A stretch of DNA of 35,620 nt from Paracoccaceae bacterium (GCA_947461435.1 CANHLE010000028.1:1-35620), one strand, 5' to 3'; counted from the first letter of the stretch, positions 8,960-17,513 are shown. Translations and numbers: made by a program. Notes: generated by a model from the letters alone, not told the origin.

Positions 8960-9855
8960 TCCCGCTTTGGGCCGGTGCGGCGCTGATCGGCGCGCTGGCC
9001 CAAACGGGGCGCAATGCCACACAGGCTGGCCTGACGCGGGCCCTTGGCACCATCGGCGCCACGCAGGTGCGCTTTCTGTTCGGCCTGCCCTTCGCGATCC
9101 TCTTTCTGCTGGGCGTGGCCTTTGCCACCGCCGAACCGGTGCCATCCCTGACCGCCGCCACCTTAGGCTGGACGTCTTTTGGGGGGTTGGCCCAGATCGC
9201 GGGCACCGCCTTGATGTTGCAAGTGATGAAATCGGCGGCCTTCGGCGTGACCACCGCCTGGCTGAAGATCGAACCCGTCATGGTCGCGCTGATCGCCGCG
9301 CTGGCGCTGGGCGATCCTTTGACGCTGCCCGTTCTGCTGGCCATCGGCATCGCCGTTCTGGGGGTGGTGATCATGACGCTGAAACCCGGACAGGGCCGGG
9401 CGATGTTCACCGATGCCCGGCCAGCGGGCTTGGGGCTTTTGGCGGGGCTGTTCTTCGGGCTGGCCGCGATCGGGTTTCGCGGCGGAATCCTGTCACTGGA
9501 ATCGGGCGGCTTTTTGATACGGGCAACCGTCACCCTCGTGCTGGCGCTGGCGGTTCAAACCAGCGTGCTGATGGTCTGGATGCTGGCGCGCGACCGGGCG
9601 GCACTGGCCGGATCCTTTCGCGTCTGGCGCGCCTCCTTGGGGGCGGGGTTTCTGGGCGCCTTTGCGTCAGAGTTCTGGTTCATCGGATTTTCCCTGACCT
9701 CGGCCGCAAACGTGCGCACCTTTGCCTTGATCGAGGTGATCTTTGCCCAAATCGTTGCGCGCTACTGGTTTGCCCAAAAGACAAGCGCGCGGCAATTGGG
9801 GGGCATGGGGGTTATCGTGCTGGGCGTGGGGGTTTTGCTGCGGCTGCACGCCTGA
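8956..9855 (+). CDS. DMT-superfamily (EamA) permease
   Basis: The 299-residue protein has ten likely membrane helices as two EamA repeats. Repeat one includes FGGLAQIAGTALMLQVMK and TTAWLKIEPVMVALIAALALGD; repeat two ends with SLTSAANVRTFALIEVIFAQI and a closing helix. The conserved E-P and E-V-x-F positions at the ends of the repeats are typical of EamA drug/metabolite exporters. The GTG start at 8956 overlaps the aminotransferase stop, so it is the last gene of the plus-strand module. Export of an amino acid or related metabolite made or consumed by the aminotransferase is a reasonable inference. Only 30 nt separate it from the convergent cupin gene. Confidence 0.88.
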   Translation: MIPLWAGAALIGALAQTGRNATQAGLTRALGTIGATQVRFLFGLPFAILFLLGVAFATAEPVPSLTAATLGWTSFGGLAQIAGTALMLQVMKSAAFGVTTAWLKIEPVMVALIAALALGDPLTLPVLLAIGIAVLGVVIMTLKPGQGRAMFTDARPAGLGLLAGLFFGLAAIGFRGGILSLESGGFLIRATVTLVLALAVQTSVLMVWMLARDRAALAGSFRVWRASLGAGFLGAFASEFWFIGFSLTSAANVRTFALIEVIFAQIVARYWFAQKTSARQLGGMGVIVLGVGVLLRLHA

Positions 9856-9885
9856 TCCTGCCCGCGCCCCTGCAATTCGCCGCTG

Positions 9886-10473
9886 CTAAACCGGCAGAAC
9901 CCAGATCGCCAGAAACGGCGCATCCCCGGCGCGCATCGCATGGCGGATCCCGGGAACATTATGCACCGTGCCGCCCACACCGGGGCTGACCCATGCCGCA
10001 TCGCCGTGCCAAAATTCACCGGGGGACAGGACCAGATACACCTCTTCGGGCGCGTGGTCATGGTCAGGATAGCGCGTACCCGGCGCCATCAGGCTGATCC
10101 CAACCCACAGATCTTCGCGCGATTCCATCGCATTTGGACCCAGAAGAAAGCAATTGGCGTGGGCTTGGGCAAAGCCGTCACTCGCGGTCGGCCCGATGGC
10201 TTTGCGCGTGGTCCAAACCAGATCCGGGGCAAGATCTGCCAAGGCACGCGCCAGATCCCCCAAGGCATCCTTGCGCGGCAGAAGCGGCGCAAGCGCGGCC
10301 CCAAGCCCCTGCGTGACGGGCAACACTTCCCCAACGGGGGTGCCCGGCGTGCCCGGCCGCGCAGCGGCGGCGAAGACCCGGTTGGCGGCGCTGCGGGCCT
10401 GCGCAGGCAGCTCGGCCGCATCAAAGGCCGCCTTCAGCGCCCCGATAAACTGCTGCAACCTTGCACTGCGCAT
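9886..10473 (-). CDS. Cupin of the DMSP-lyase family (DddL/DddQ/DddW-like)
   Basis: The 195-residue protein has an alpha-helical N-terminal half and a C-terminal cupin. DMSP lyases of this family split dimethylsulfoniopropionate into dimethyl sulfide and acrylate using a bound transition metal. The metal site is visible: H138-D-H140-x3-E144-x-Y146, with a later His at 171 or 178 in VHNVPGIRHAM. The tyrosine two residues after the glutamate is the proposed catalytic base in family enzymes. The length matches DddQ (about 200) better than DddL (about 230). The ATG at 10473 directly follows the agmatinase stop. Association with an agmatinase is not a usual DMSP context and no acrylate or DMSP-uptake genes are nearby, so the substrate may differ. 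The family call is firm, the reaction is not. Confidence 0.78.
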   Translation of the reverse strand: MRSARLQQFIGALKAAFDAAELPAQARSAANRVFAAAARPGTPGTPVGEVLPVTQGLGAALAPLLPRKDALGDLARALADLAPDLVWTTRKAIGPTASDGFAQAHANCFLLGPNAMESREDLWVGISLMAPGTRYPDHDHAPEEVYLVLSPGEFWHGDAAWVSPGVGGTVHNVPGIRHAMRAGDAPFLAIWVLPV

Positions 10474-11460
10474 TCAGCCCCCCATCGCGACAGGACGCGC
10501 GCCTTTGGCCCAAGCCTTCAGGCACAGCAGTTCCGCGGCAATCATCGCCGCCGCATTCGATGTCATTTCCGCATGATCATAGGGCGGCGACACCTCGACC
10601 ACGTCCATGCCCACAAAATCGGCCCCCTTCAACGCCCGCAAGATCGACAAGGCCTGAAAACTGCTCAACCCGCCGGGAACCGGCGTGCCCGTGCCGGGCG
10701 CGGCCGACGGGTCAAGACAGTCGATGTCAAAGGTCAGATAGGCCGGACCGCCCCCGATCCTGCTTCGAATAAGATCGGCCACAGCCTGCGGCTCTGACTG
10801 ATGCACCTGCGCGGCGTCCACAATGGTCATGCCGTGGCTCTGCTCGCCGTCAAAACAGGTGCGAATACCCACCTGAACCGATCTGTGCGGATCGATGATC
10901 CCCTCTTGAACGGCATAATAGAACATGGACCCATGGTCGATCCGCCCTCCGGCATCAGGTTCGACATCGCGGTGGGCATCGAACTGCACCAAGGCCAAGG
11001 GCCCGTATTTCGCGGCATAGGCGCGCAAGGTGGGATAGGTCGTGAAATGATCCCCGCCCAGGGTCAGCGTGGCCGCCCCCGCGCCAATGATCCCGGCAAT
11101 ATGCGCCTCGATGGCGGCCGGAATTTCGGCCGGAAGGCCCCAATCAAAGGCGCAGTCGCCATAATCCACCGTCGCCAGCCAGTCAAACGGGTCAAACCGC
11201 CATGGCCAGATCGGCCCCCAGGAATGTTGCGCAGACGCCCGGCGAATGGCTTCGGGGCCAAATCGGGTGCCCGGACGGTTCGACACCGACAGATCAAAAG
11301 GCACCCCGGTGATCGCCACATCAACGCCCGTCAGATCGCGGCTGTATTTGCGGCGCATGAACGACAAGGCCCCGGCATAGCTGGCTTCGACATAGCTTCC
11401 CGTCAAACGCTGGCGCCGAAAGGCCGCATCGTTCAACTCTTCGCCCACGTCCTTTGACAT
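10474..11460 (-). CDS. speB: Agmatinase / ureohydrolase-family amidinohydrolase
   Basis: This is a 328-residue ureohydrolase. Agmatinase hydrolyses agmatine to putrescine and urea with two manganese ions. Metal-binding motifs are LTLGGDHFTTYP, QFDAHRDVEPD (DAHxD) and LTFDIDCLDPSAAPG (DxDxxDP), and PVPGGLSSFQAL is the family loop before the last helices. The middle part, HGSMFYYAVQEGI and VQVGIRTC, is typical of proteobacterial agmatinases. Related guanidinobutyrase or guanidinopropionase cannot be excluded. It sits between a small Imm10-like gene (stop at 11461) and the cupin gene (start at 10473) with no gaps, so the three are probably one transcript. Confidence 0.9.
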   Translation of the reverse strand: MSKDVGEELNDAAFRRQRLTGSYVEASYAGALSFMRRKYSRDLTGVDVAITGVPFDLSVSNRPGTRFGPEAIRRASAQHSWGPIWPWRFDPFDWLATVDYGDCAFDWGLPAEIPAAIEAHIAGIIGAGAATLTLGGDHFTTYPTLRAYAAKYGPLALVQFDAHRDVEPDAGGRIDHGSMFYYAVQEGIIDPHRSVQVGIRTCFDGEQSHGMTIVDAAQVHQSEPQAVADLIRSRIGGGPAYLTFDIDCLDPSAAPGTGTPVPGGLSSFQALSILRALKGADFVGMDVVEVSPPYDHAEMTSNAAAMIAAELLCLKAWAKGARPVAMGG

Positions 11461-11820
11461 TCACCCCTCCTGCCACAGGGCGCCCAGCATCTCGCGCAGG
11501 GCGGCCAAAGCCTCGTCCTTGTCCTCGCAGGCGCCAAGACCCACCAAGGCGGATGTGGCAAACCCGAATTTTGCCGATTTTGCCGGATCAATCTCGATCA
11601 ACAAACCCTGCGCGGTCAAGCGGACCGCACGCAGCGCCGCATCGGCCCCAAAAGCCTCGTCCCCCAGTTCAAACCACACTGCCCCCCCGCCAAGCGGTTG
11701 GCGGAACAAGACATAGGCCTCATCCTCTTCCTCGCCCTGCGCAAACCCGATGAACAAAGCCCCCTCTTCGGGGTCTTCCACGACCGAGGCATAGGCCGCC
11801 TTGAAACTGATATCCGCCAT
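11461..11820 (-). CDS. Small acidic protein, possibly Imm10-like
   Basis: The acidic 119-residue soluble protein has no signal or membrane segment. The central part runs FIGFAQGEEEDEAYVLFRQ, then a variable loop, then FELGDEAFGA and a strand pair ending LLIEIDP. This pattern (GFAE..., FQR, a dQ/ge turn, then a leucine-rich strand) resembles the Imm10 family of presumed immunity proteins. No partner toxin is visible in the window, so the family resemblance should not be taken as function. The ATG at 11820 is chosen because the open frame upstream runs into the exporter gene. It lies between lysE-type and speB genes, both within 12 nt. Confidence 0.65.
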   Translation of the reverse strand: MADISFKAAYASVVEDPEEGALFIGFAQGEEEDEAYVLFRQPLGGGAVWFELGDEAFGADAALRAVRLTAQGLLIEIDPAKSAKFGFATSALVGLGACEDKDEALAALREMLGALWQEG

Positions 11821-11831
11821 GCCGGGTCCTT

Positions 11832-12440
11832 TCAGCTGCGCCAGAATAACCAAAGGGCCACGGCCACCAGCGCCAGCGCCATGATGCGCCGCGCCAGCGT
11901 CAGACGGGCCGGATCAGACAGCACCCCCCGGGCCGCGCCCGCCGCCGCCACGATGGCCGCGTGAATGACCGAAGCGATGCCCACATAGATGCCCGAAAAG
12001 CCGACCGTCGTCAGGCTTGTGGCAGACGGCGGCAAAAAGCCCGGCAGGATCGCCACGAAAAACACCGCCGCCTTGGGGTTCAGCAGGTTGGTGATCAGCC
12101 CCTGACGGAAATACCGCCAGTCGCTTTGCCCCAAACGCCCGGCCTTTTCCTGATCTGCCCCGCTCCAGGCCTCCCAGGCAAGATACAAAAGATAAACAAA
12201 ACCAGCCCAACGCAGCGCCTGATAGGCCAATGGCTGCGAGGCCAGCACCGCCGCCATCCCCAAAGATGCCGCAATCCCCATCACCCCAAGCCCCAAGGTC
12301 ACCCCCGCCACGGCCGCAAAGCCGCGCGCGCGCCCTTCGGTGGCCGCCAAAAGGGCAAGCCAGGCCATATTGGGGCCCGGCGTCAGTTCAACCACCAACG
12401 AGGTCAGGGCCAGCGACAGCGCCAGATCCAAGGTGGCCAT
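11832..12440 (-). CDS. LysE/RhtB-family amino-acid exporter
   Basis: The 202-residue inner-membrane protein has about six helices. Family marks are LVVELTPGPNMAWLALLA in the first helix-loop (the P-G-P-N signature), GRARGFAAVAGVTLGLG, and FRQGLITNLLNPKAAVFFVAILPGF in the middle. These exporters remove lysine, homoserine, threonine or similar compounds. It is followed 11 nt later by the Imm10-like gene and preceded by cobS with only a 3-nt gap. The nearby agmatinase raises the possibility of export of a basic amino acid or polyamine precursor, which is inference only. Confidence 0.9.
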   Translation of the reverse strand: MATLDLALSLALTSLVVELTPGPNMAWLALLAATEGRARGFAAVAGVTLGLGVMGIAASLGMAAVLASQPLAYQALRWAGFVYLLYLAWEAWSGADQEKAGRLGQSDWRYFRQGLITNLLNPKAAVFFVAILPGFLPPSATSLTTVGFSGIYVGIASVIHAAIVAAAGAARGVLSDPARLTLARRIMALALVAVALWLFWRS

Positions 12441-12443
12441 GGC

Positions 12444-13223
12444 CTACATCCCCGCCAGAAGGCCGACCAGAAATCCGATCTCACCGGTGATCTGCACCGC
12501 ACCCAGACAATCGCCGGTATAGCCGCCCAGCCGCGGCTCATAGACCCTGCGCAGCACAACATGCGCTGCCGTCAAACCCAGCGCGCCGCCGATCCCTGCC
12601 CAAAAGCCCAAAAAGGGCCAGCAGACCAGCGCCGCAATCGCCCCGGTGATCAAGGCCCGCTGCAACACGGCATCGGCCATATCCCCCGCCACAGCCGATC
12701 CGGCACCCTGCGCGCGCACATAATCCGCCCCAACCATCGCCCGCGTCATCGAGGCGCGCGATACCGCCCCCCCCGCGATCAAGGCAAAGGGCACGGCCCA
12801 GATCGGCATCACGGCCAAGGCCGTTACCCGCAGCGCCAGCGCCATGCCCAGTCCGATGGCCCCGAAGGCACCGATACGGCTGTCGCGCATGATCTCCAGC
12901 GCGCGCTCGCGGTTGCCCCGCCCGCCCCCAAGACCGTCACATAAATCGGCAAAGCCGTCTTCGTGCAGCGCACCGGTGATCAAAAGCGCACCGGATACCG
13001 CGATCAGGGCCGCCACGGCCTGCGGCAGAACCAAGGCACAAACCCCAAAGACCACGGCCGAAAGGGTGCCAATCCCAAGACCCACCGCCGGGTACCAGCC
13101 GGGGCTGCGCTTCATCGCGGCGTCCGAATAGGCAATCTCGGATGGCCACGGCAGACGGGTCAGAAACTGCAGCGCCAGCAGAAAACTTGGGGCCTCCGCC
13201 GCGAACCTGCGGTTCAGGTCCAT
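12444..13223 (-). CDS. cobS: Adenosylcobinamide-GDP ribazoletransferase (cobalamin synthase)
   Basis: CobS joins adenosylcobinamide-GDP with alpha-ribazole in the inner membrane, the last step of the cobalamin nucleotide loop. The 259-residue protein has the conserved FLTRLPWP start at residues 20-27 and the Mg-binding core HEDGFADLCDGLGGG followed by RALEIMRDSRIGAFGAIGL, then several hydrophobic helices. Length is normal. Its start overlaps the last 10 nt of hemF, so the two tetrapyrrole genes are coupled. Other late cobalamin genes (cobU, cobT, cobC) are not in the window, so cobS is detached from its usual partners. Confidence 0.94.
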   Translation of the reverse strand: MDLNRRFAAEAPSFLLALQFLTRLPWPSEIAYSDAAMKRSPGWYPAVGLGIGTLSAVVFGVCALVLPQAVAALIAVSGALLITGALHEDGFADLCDGLGGGRGNRERALEIMRDSRIGAFGAIGLGMALALRVTALAVMPIWAVPFALIAGGAVSRASMTRAMVGADYVRAQGAGSAVAGDMADAVLQRALITGAIAALVCWPFLGFWAGIGGALGLTAAHVVLRRVYEPRLGGYTGDCLGAVQITGEIGFLVGLLAGM

Positions 13224-14077
13224 TTGGCCACCGGCGGCAGGCTCATCAGCACGGCCGTCGCATCATGCCCCGATTCAAGACCGAACTTGGTGCCCCGGTC
13301 ATAGACAAGATTGTATTCGGCATACAATCCGCGGTGAATAAGCTGCGCCTCGCGGTCAGCCTCGGTCCAGGGCCGCCCCAGATGCTTTTGCGTCAAAGGC
13401 AAGAAAGCCGGCAGAAAGGCGCGGCCCACATCCTGCGTAAAGGAAAAGTCCGCCTCCCAATCCCCGGTGGCCAGATCATCGTAAAAGATCCCGCCCACCC
13501 CGCGCGCCCGGCCGCGGTGCGGCACAAAGAAATACTCATCCGCCCAAGCCTTGAACCGCGGATAATACCCCGCGTCATGGGCATCGCAGGCGGCCTGCAT
13601 CTGGGCGTGAAAATGCGCCGTATCTTCGGCATATTCCAGACAAGGGTTCAAATCCGACCCCCCGCCAAACCACGATGCACCCGGTGTCCAGAACATGCGG
13701 GTGTTCATATGCACGGCCGGACAATGCGGATTGACCATGTGCGCCACCAAGGAAATCCCGCTGGCCCAGAACTGCGGATCGGTATCCATCCCCGGCACAC
13801 CGCGCGCCGCCATGGATTTTTGGGCACGTGCGCCCAGATGGCCATGAACCATCGACCAGTTCACGCCCACTTTTTCAAACACCCGGCCGCCGCGCATCAC
13901 ACTCATGATCCCGCCGCCGCCATCTTCGCGTGTGGTCGGTGTCACCTCGAATCGGCCCGGCTCACCGGGGCCGTCAAACGCGTCTTCCAGCCGTTCAAAG
14001 GCGGTCACGATGTCATCACGCAGCGCCCGGAACCACCCCGAGGCCCGCGCTTTCCTATCTTCTACCCTGTCCGACAT
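13214..14077 (-). CDS. hemF: Oxygen-dependent coproporphyrinogen III oxidase
   Basis: HemF uses oxygen to convert coproporphyrinogen III to protoporphyrinogen IX in the cytosol. The 287-residue protein carries the family signatures WFGGGSDLNPCLEY, YFFVPHRGRARGVGGIFYDDL, RGLYAEYNLVYDRGTKFGLESG and a C-terminal LMSLPPVAKW. The start MSDRVEDRK at 14077 has a GGA 8 nt upstream and gives normal length; ATGs at 14092 and 14125 in the same frame are less likely. As the first gene of the minus-strand cluster it should carry the promoter, in the 159 nt before the divergent lipoprotein gene, but I could not define a convincing FNR or other box there. Confidence 0.95.
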   Translation of the reverse strand: MSDRVEDRKARASGWFRALRDDIVTAFERLEDAFDGPGEPGRFEVTPTTREDGGGGIMSVMRGGRVFEKVGVNWSMVHGHLGARAQKSMAARGVPGMDTDPQFWASGISLVAHMVNPHCPAVHMNTRMFWTPGASWFGGGSDLNPCLEYAEDTAHFHAQMQAACDAHDAGYYPRFKAWADEYFFVPHRGRARGVGGIFYDDLATGDWEADFSFTQDVGRAFLPAFLPLTQKHLGRPWTEADREAQLIHRGLYAEYNLVYDRGTKFGLESGHDATAVLMSLPPVAKWT

Positions 14078-14236
14078 CTTCGTCCGCCCCATCGCTTTGT
14101 CTTGGTCTGACCCAATCCCTAGCATCCCGCACGGCCGGTCTCAACGGCCCTGCGTAAACTCTATGCAGATGGGTTGATATGGCATAGCAAGGCCAAGTGC
14201 CGATACTCGTCCCTACCCTTCCTGTGTGAGTCGCCC

Positions 14237-14626
14237 ATGAAACGCCTGCTTCTTCCTGCCCTGTTCGCTCTTGCCGCCTGCGGCACCCCGCAAGAAAACT
14301 GCATCTACGGGGCCACCCGCGATGCCCGCGTCGTCACCAACCTGATTTCGCAAACCGAAGCGAACATCGCCCGCGGCTACGGCCTTGAAAAAACAATCGA
14401 GATGAAGACCGAATGGGTGGATTGCACGCCCCTGCCGACCGAGGATAACCCAACACCAAAGCCCCACATGTGCTTTGATGAGGTGCCGACCGAAGTGACC
14501 CGTCCCGTCGCCCTTGATCTGAATGCTGAAAAGGCAAAATTGGCCAGTCTGCGCCAGAAACAGGCCGCGCAGGCGGCGCAAAGCAGCGCCATCGTGGCCG
14601 AATGTCAGGCCTTGTATCCGGAATGA
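14237..14626 (+). CDS. Small lipoprotein of unknown function
   Basis: The 129-residue protein starts MKRLLLPALFALAAC, a clear lipoprotein signal with lipobox LAAC and lipidation at Cys15. The mature part contains a further Cys pattern (ENCIY, VDCTPLP, HMCFDE, ECQAL) that could form two disulfides, and a C-terminal alanine/glutamine-rich helix (LRQKQAAQAAQSS) that may be a short coiled coil. I do not recognise the family. The ATG at 14237 is set by the signal peptide; an upstream start at 14174 would bury it. It is divergent from hemF and convergent with the next gene. Confidence 0.8.
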   Translation: MKRLLLPALFALAACGTPQENCIYGATRDARVVTNLISQTEANIARGYGLEKTIEMKTEWVDCTPLPTEDNPTPKPHMCFDEVPTEVTRPVALDLNAEKAKLASLRQKQAAQAAQSSAIVAECQALYPE

Positions 14627-14633
14627 TCGGCGC

Positions 14634-14647
14634 AGGCCCCGGGGCCT
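14634..14647. terminator. Palindrome at convergent gene junction, possible terminator
   Basis: AGGCCCCGGGGCCT is a perfect 14-nt palindrome lying 8 nt after the lipoprotein stop and touching the stop of the convergent gene. It could end transcription from both sides, but there is no T-run and the real loop would shorten the stem. Confidence 0.35.
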
Positions 14648-15186
14648 CAGCGCCCCCAAAGCCACTCTGACAGCCGCGCGAACAGGCCCGCCCTCACGGT
14701 GCGGGCCGGGGTCAATTCGTCTTCTTGAACCGACCAATGCCCAAGTTGCAGCGGCGCCAGCACGGAATGCAATTCGTTCGAGGTTTCGATGCCCTCAGCC
14801 GCGTCGAACAATGCATCGATTGGCAAATCGACCGGATCCACCTCCATCGGCACATAGACATAGGCCCCATGCGGCGCTTCTTGGTGCGGATAGATCACAA
14901 CCATCAACCCGCTTTGGGCAAGCCCGAACAGAAAATCCGCACCGCGCGGCGTCAGATCTGACAGGCGCACCAAACAGGCCAGTTCCCAAAACTCGCCCGC
15001 CTCGGCCTCGGCAAGATCTGCAAGCCCTGACACTTCGGCCGCAACCCCATCGCCAAGGTCGATCTGCCAGGCCCCCAGATCATCCAGTTCGGCCCCAAAG
15101 GTTTCCAGCAGCGTCAACGCGCCCCGGGCGTCGCCCCCCCCGGGGGCCCCGCCCAAAAACGATTTCAGATAGACGTCCAGTGCCAT
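14647..15186 (-). CDS. Acidic cytosolic protein of unknown function
   Basis: The 179-residue acidic protein has no signal peptide or membrane segment. It begins MALDVYLKSFLGGAPGGG, has repeated short strand-turn units (AWQIDLGDGVAAEVSG, GLMVVIYPHQ, GAYVYVPMEVDPVDLP), and ends in a basic/aromatic tail (LFARLSEWLWGR). I do not recognise a family; the layout is compatible with a small alpha/beta fold. The ATG at 15186 is preferred over the in-frame GTG five codons upstream, because GGAA lies about 10 nt before the ATG. It follows lysK on the same strand by 72 nt and may share its transcript. Confidence 0.7.
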   Translation of the reverse strand: MALDVYLKSFLGGAPGGGDARGALTLLETFGAELDDLGAWQIDLGDGVAAEVSGLADLAEAEAGEFWELACLVRLSDLTPRGADFLFGLAQSGLMVVIYPHQEAPHGAYVYVPMEVDPVDLPIDALFDAAEGIETSNELHSVLAPLQLGHWSVQEDELTPARTVRAGLFARLSEWLWGR

Positions 15187-15258
15187 GGGCTTTCGTTCCA
15201 CAAAAGTCGCAAAAAAGCTAATCCGAAAGTCCGCCGTCCCTCAGGCGCGGGCCCGCCC

Positions 15259-16836
15259 CTAAACAAGGTCGCCAGACAGCCCCTTGTCAATAAGCGCGAT
15301 GGTCTCACTGATGCCATACAGCGCCACGAACCCGCCAAAGCGCGGCCCGTCACTGGCGCCCAACAGCACCTCGTACAGCGCCTTGAACCAATCGCGCAGC
15401 GGATCAAACCCATGATCCTTGCCCACGGCAAAGACCATGCTTTGCAAAGCCTCGTCGTCCAATCCGCCCTCCCACGCCAAAAGCCGCGCGCGCAGGTCTT
15501 CGATCGCGGCGCGCTCGACCTCGGTGGGCAAGCGGAAAACGCGGGTGGGGGCTATCTTGTCGGCAAAATAGCGCACCGCAAACCCGGCGGCCGCATCCAG
15601 ATCGGGGTTGCCTTCCGGGCTGGCCTGCGGCGCGTAGCGGTTGATGAACCCCCAAAGTCCCTTGGCATCCGTCGCCCCCGCGACCGACGCAAGGTTCAGC
15701 AGCATGCCAAAGGTCACCACCATCTTGGATTCGGGCACATGGCCTCCGTGGATATGCCAAACCGGGTTGTTCACCTGACCGGCAGCATCCTGCGTGGGAT
15801 AGGCGCGCAGCTGTTGGTGATATTCGTCCACCGCGCGCGGAATCACATCGAAATGCATCCGCTTGGCGGTTTTGGGCTTTTGGTACATGAAATAAGACAG
15901 CGATTCCGTGGCCGCATAGGTCAGCCATTCGTCGATGGTCAGCCCGTTGCCCTTTGACTTTGAAATCTTCTGGCCTTGATCGTCCAAAAACAGCTCATAA
16001 GTCATATGGTTCGGCTTGCGCCCGCCCAGTGCCTCGCAGATGCCGTCATAGATGGGCGTGTTGGTGGAATGATCCTTGCCATACATTTCAAAGTCCACAC
16101 CCAAGGCCGCCCAGCGCGCACCAAAGTCCGGCTTCCACTGCAGCTTCACATGCCCCCCCGTCACCGGCAGCGTCCACTCGCGGCCCGTCTCGTCGTCAAA
16201 GGTGATGGTGCCATCCTTGGCATTCACTTCTTTCATCGGCACATACATCACCCGGCCCGTCTCGGGGTGGATCGGCAGAAAGCAGGAATAGGTTTGCTGG
16301 CGCTCTTCGCGCAAACTGGCCAGCATGATTTCCATGATCCGGTCATAGCGTTCGGCAGCCAGACGCAACGTATCGTCGAACTTGCCCGATTTATAGAACT
16401 CGGTGGCGCTGATGAACTCGTACTGAAATCCAAAAGTATCCAGAAACCGGCGCAGCATGGCATTGTTGTGATGGCCAAAGCTTTCGTATTCCCCATAGGG
16501 GTCCGGCACGCTGGTCAGTGGCTTTTGCATGTGCTGGCGCAGCATCTCTTGATGCGGCACATTCTCGGGCACTTTGCGCATGCCGTCCACATCGTCGGAA
16601 AAGCAGATCAGACGGGTCGGAATATCCGAAATCACCTCAAAGGCGCGGCGGATCATGGTGGTCCGCGCCACCTCGCCAAAGGTGCCGATATGCGGCAAAC
16701 CCGACGGGCCATAGCCGGTTTCAAACAGCACATAGCCCTTTTCCGGTGCCTTTTTTTCGTACCGTTTGAGCAGGGCGCGCGCCTCTTCAAAGGGCCAAGC
16801 CTTCGATGTCAGTGCCGCGTCGCGCAAGGTGCTCAT
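15259..16836 (-). CDS. lysK: Lysyl-tRNA synthetase, class I
   Basis: LysRS1 charges tRNA-Lys with lysine. The 525-residue protein has the class I Rossmann marks: the HIGH-type motif [14 protein letters not shown] near residues 43-56 and the KMSKS-type motif [11 protein letters not shown] around residues 280-290. Further family blocks are [16 protein letters not shown] and [18 protein letters not shown]. Class I LysRS is found in archaea and in a minority of bacteria including most alphaproteobacteria, so it is also a taxonomic clue. The ATG at 16836 gives MSTLRDAA; a 20-codon upstream extension in the same frame is unsupported. The C-terminal helical anticodon-binding part is complete. Confidence 0.95.
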   Translation of the reverse strand: MSTLRDAALTSKAWPFEEARALLKRYEKKAPEKGYVLFETGYGPSGLPHIGTFGEVARTTMIRRAFEVISDIPTRLICFSDDVDGMRKVPENVPHQEMLRQHMQKPLTSVPDPYGEYESFGHHNNAMLRRFLDTFGFQYEFISATEFYKSGKFDDTLRLAAERYDRIMEIMLASLREERQQTYSCFLPIHPETGRVMYVPMKEVNAKDGTITFDDETGREWTLPVTGGHVKLQWKPDFGARWAALGVDFEMYGKDHSTNTPIYDGICEALGGRKPNHMTYELFLDDQGQKISKSKGNGLTIDEWLTYAATESLSYFMYQKPKTAKRMHFDVIPRAVDEYHQQLRAYPTQDAAGQVNNPVWHIHGGHVPESKMVVTFGMLLNLASVAGATDAKGLWGFINRYAPQASPEGNPDLDAAAGFAVRYFADKIAPTRVFRLPTEVERAAIEDLRARLLAWEGGLDDEALQSMVFAVGKDHGFDPLRDWFKALYEVLLGASDGPRFGGFVALYGISETIALIDKGLSGDLV

Positions 16837-17012
16837 ATCAGATCCTCTCGCGGCCCCCTTGGCCGCTGGTCGCCCGTCTAGTGTGATCCGCACCAAGGGT
16901 CAATATTTGCGGGGCTTTTCCGCCTTCTACGCCCTGCGCCGGCCGGTGCTCTCTTGTCGCGCGGTCCCGGCGCGCCTACATTCGCCCCCGTGATGTGAAC
17001 CGGAGCCCGCGC

Positions 17013-17435
17013 ATGACCGTCTCGACCCCCGCTATGTCCCTGCAAGATGCGCTGATCGCGGTCATGGTGGCCTCTTCCGCCTCGGATGAAAACATGCGCA
17101 CCGCAGAACTGGTGGCCATTCAGCGCATGGTCAACCACATGCCCGTCTTTGCCGATTACGATGCCGATCGCATTCGCCGCGTCAGCCAGATCGTCTTTGA
17201 TCTGTTCGAAGAAGAGGATGGGCTGGACGCTTTGTTCGGCCTGATCCGCGAGGCGCTGCCAGACCGTTTGAACGAAACCGCCTATGCACTGGCCTGCGAT
17301 GTGGTGACCGCCGACGGCAAGCACAACGAGGTTGAACTGCGGATGCTCGAAGAAATCCGCGAGGAATTGTCGATCGACCGTTTGCACGCCGCCGCCATCG
17401 AATGGGGCGCACGGGTGCGCCACATGACCCCTTGA
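17013..17435 (+). CDS. TerB-family (tellurite-resistance-like) protein
   Basis: The 140-residue all-helical cytosolic protein has two related acidic helix-loop-helix units typical of TerB-like proteins: SASDENMRTAELVAIQRMV in the first half and VTADGKHNEVELRMLEEI in the second. The acidic residues at these positions bind metal in TerB. Stand-alone TerB proteins are widespread, and a role in tellurite resistance should not be assumed, since no other ter genes are present. GGAG 8 nt before the ATG at 17013 supports this start over the in-frame GTG at 16995. Confidence 0.85.
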   Translation: MTVSTPAMSLQDALIAVMVASSASDENMRTAELVAIQRMVNHMPVFADYDADRIRRVSQIVFDLFEEEDGLDALFGLIREALPDRLNETAYALACDVVTADGKHNEVELRMLEEIREELSIDRLHAAAIEWGARVRHMTP

Positions 17436-17467
17436 TCCTTTAGGGGCCTGCTGCGGATCGGGCCCGG

Positions 17468-17496
17468 CAAGGCCCCGATCCTGCGCCGGGGCCTTG
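17468..17496. terminator. Bidirectional hairpin between convergent genes
   Basis: A 10-bp perfect stem (CAAGGCCCCG with CGGGGCCTTG) closes a 9-nt loop in the 78-nt gap between the TerB gene and the convergent helix-hairpin-helix gene. The position suits a shared terminator. A T-run is lacking on both strands. Confidence 0.6.
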
Positions 17497-17513
17497 TGGT
17501 CATTGGGTAAGTC

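Noticed and set aside
13640-13660. GGGTTCAAATCC, similar to a tRNA T-loop
   Set aside because: It lies inside hemF in a conserved coding stretch, and no acceptor or anticodon stems can be built around it.
14165-14190. TTGAT followed by ATAGCAA upstream of hemF, considered as an FNR box
   Set aside because: The second half does not match ATCAA and the spacing is wrong, so no FNR site is claimed.
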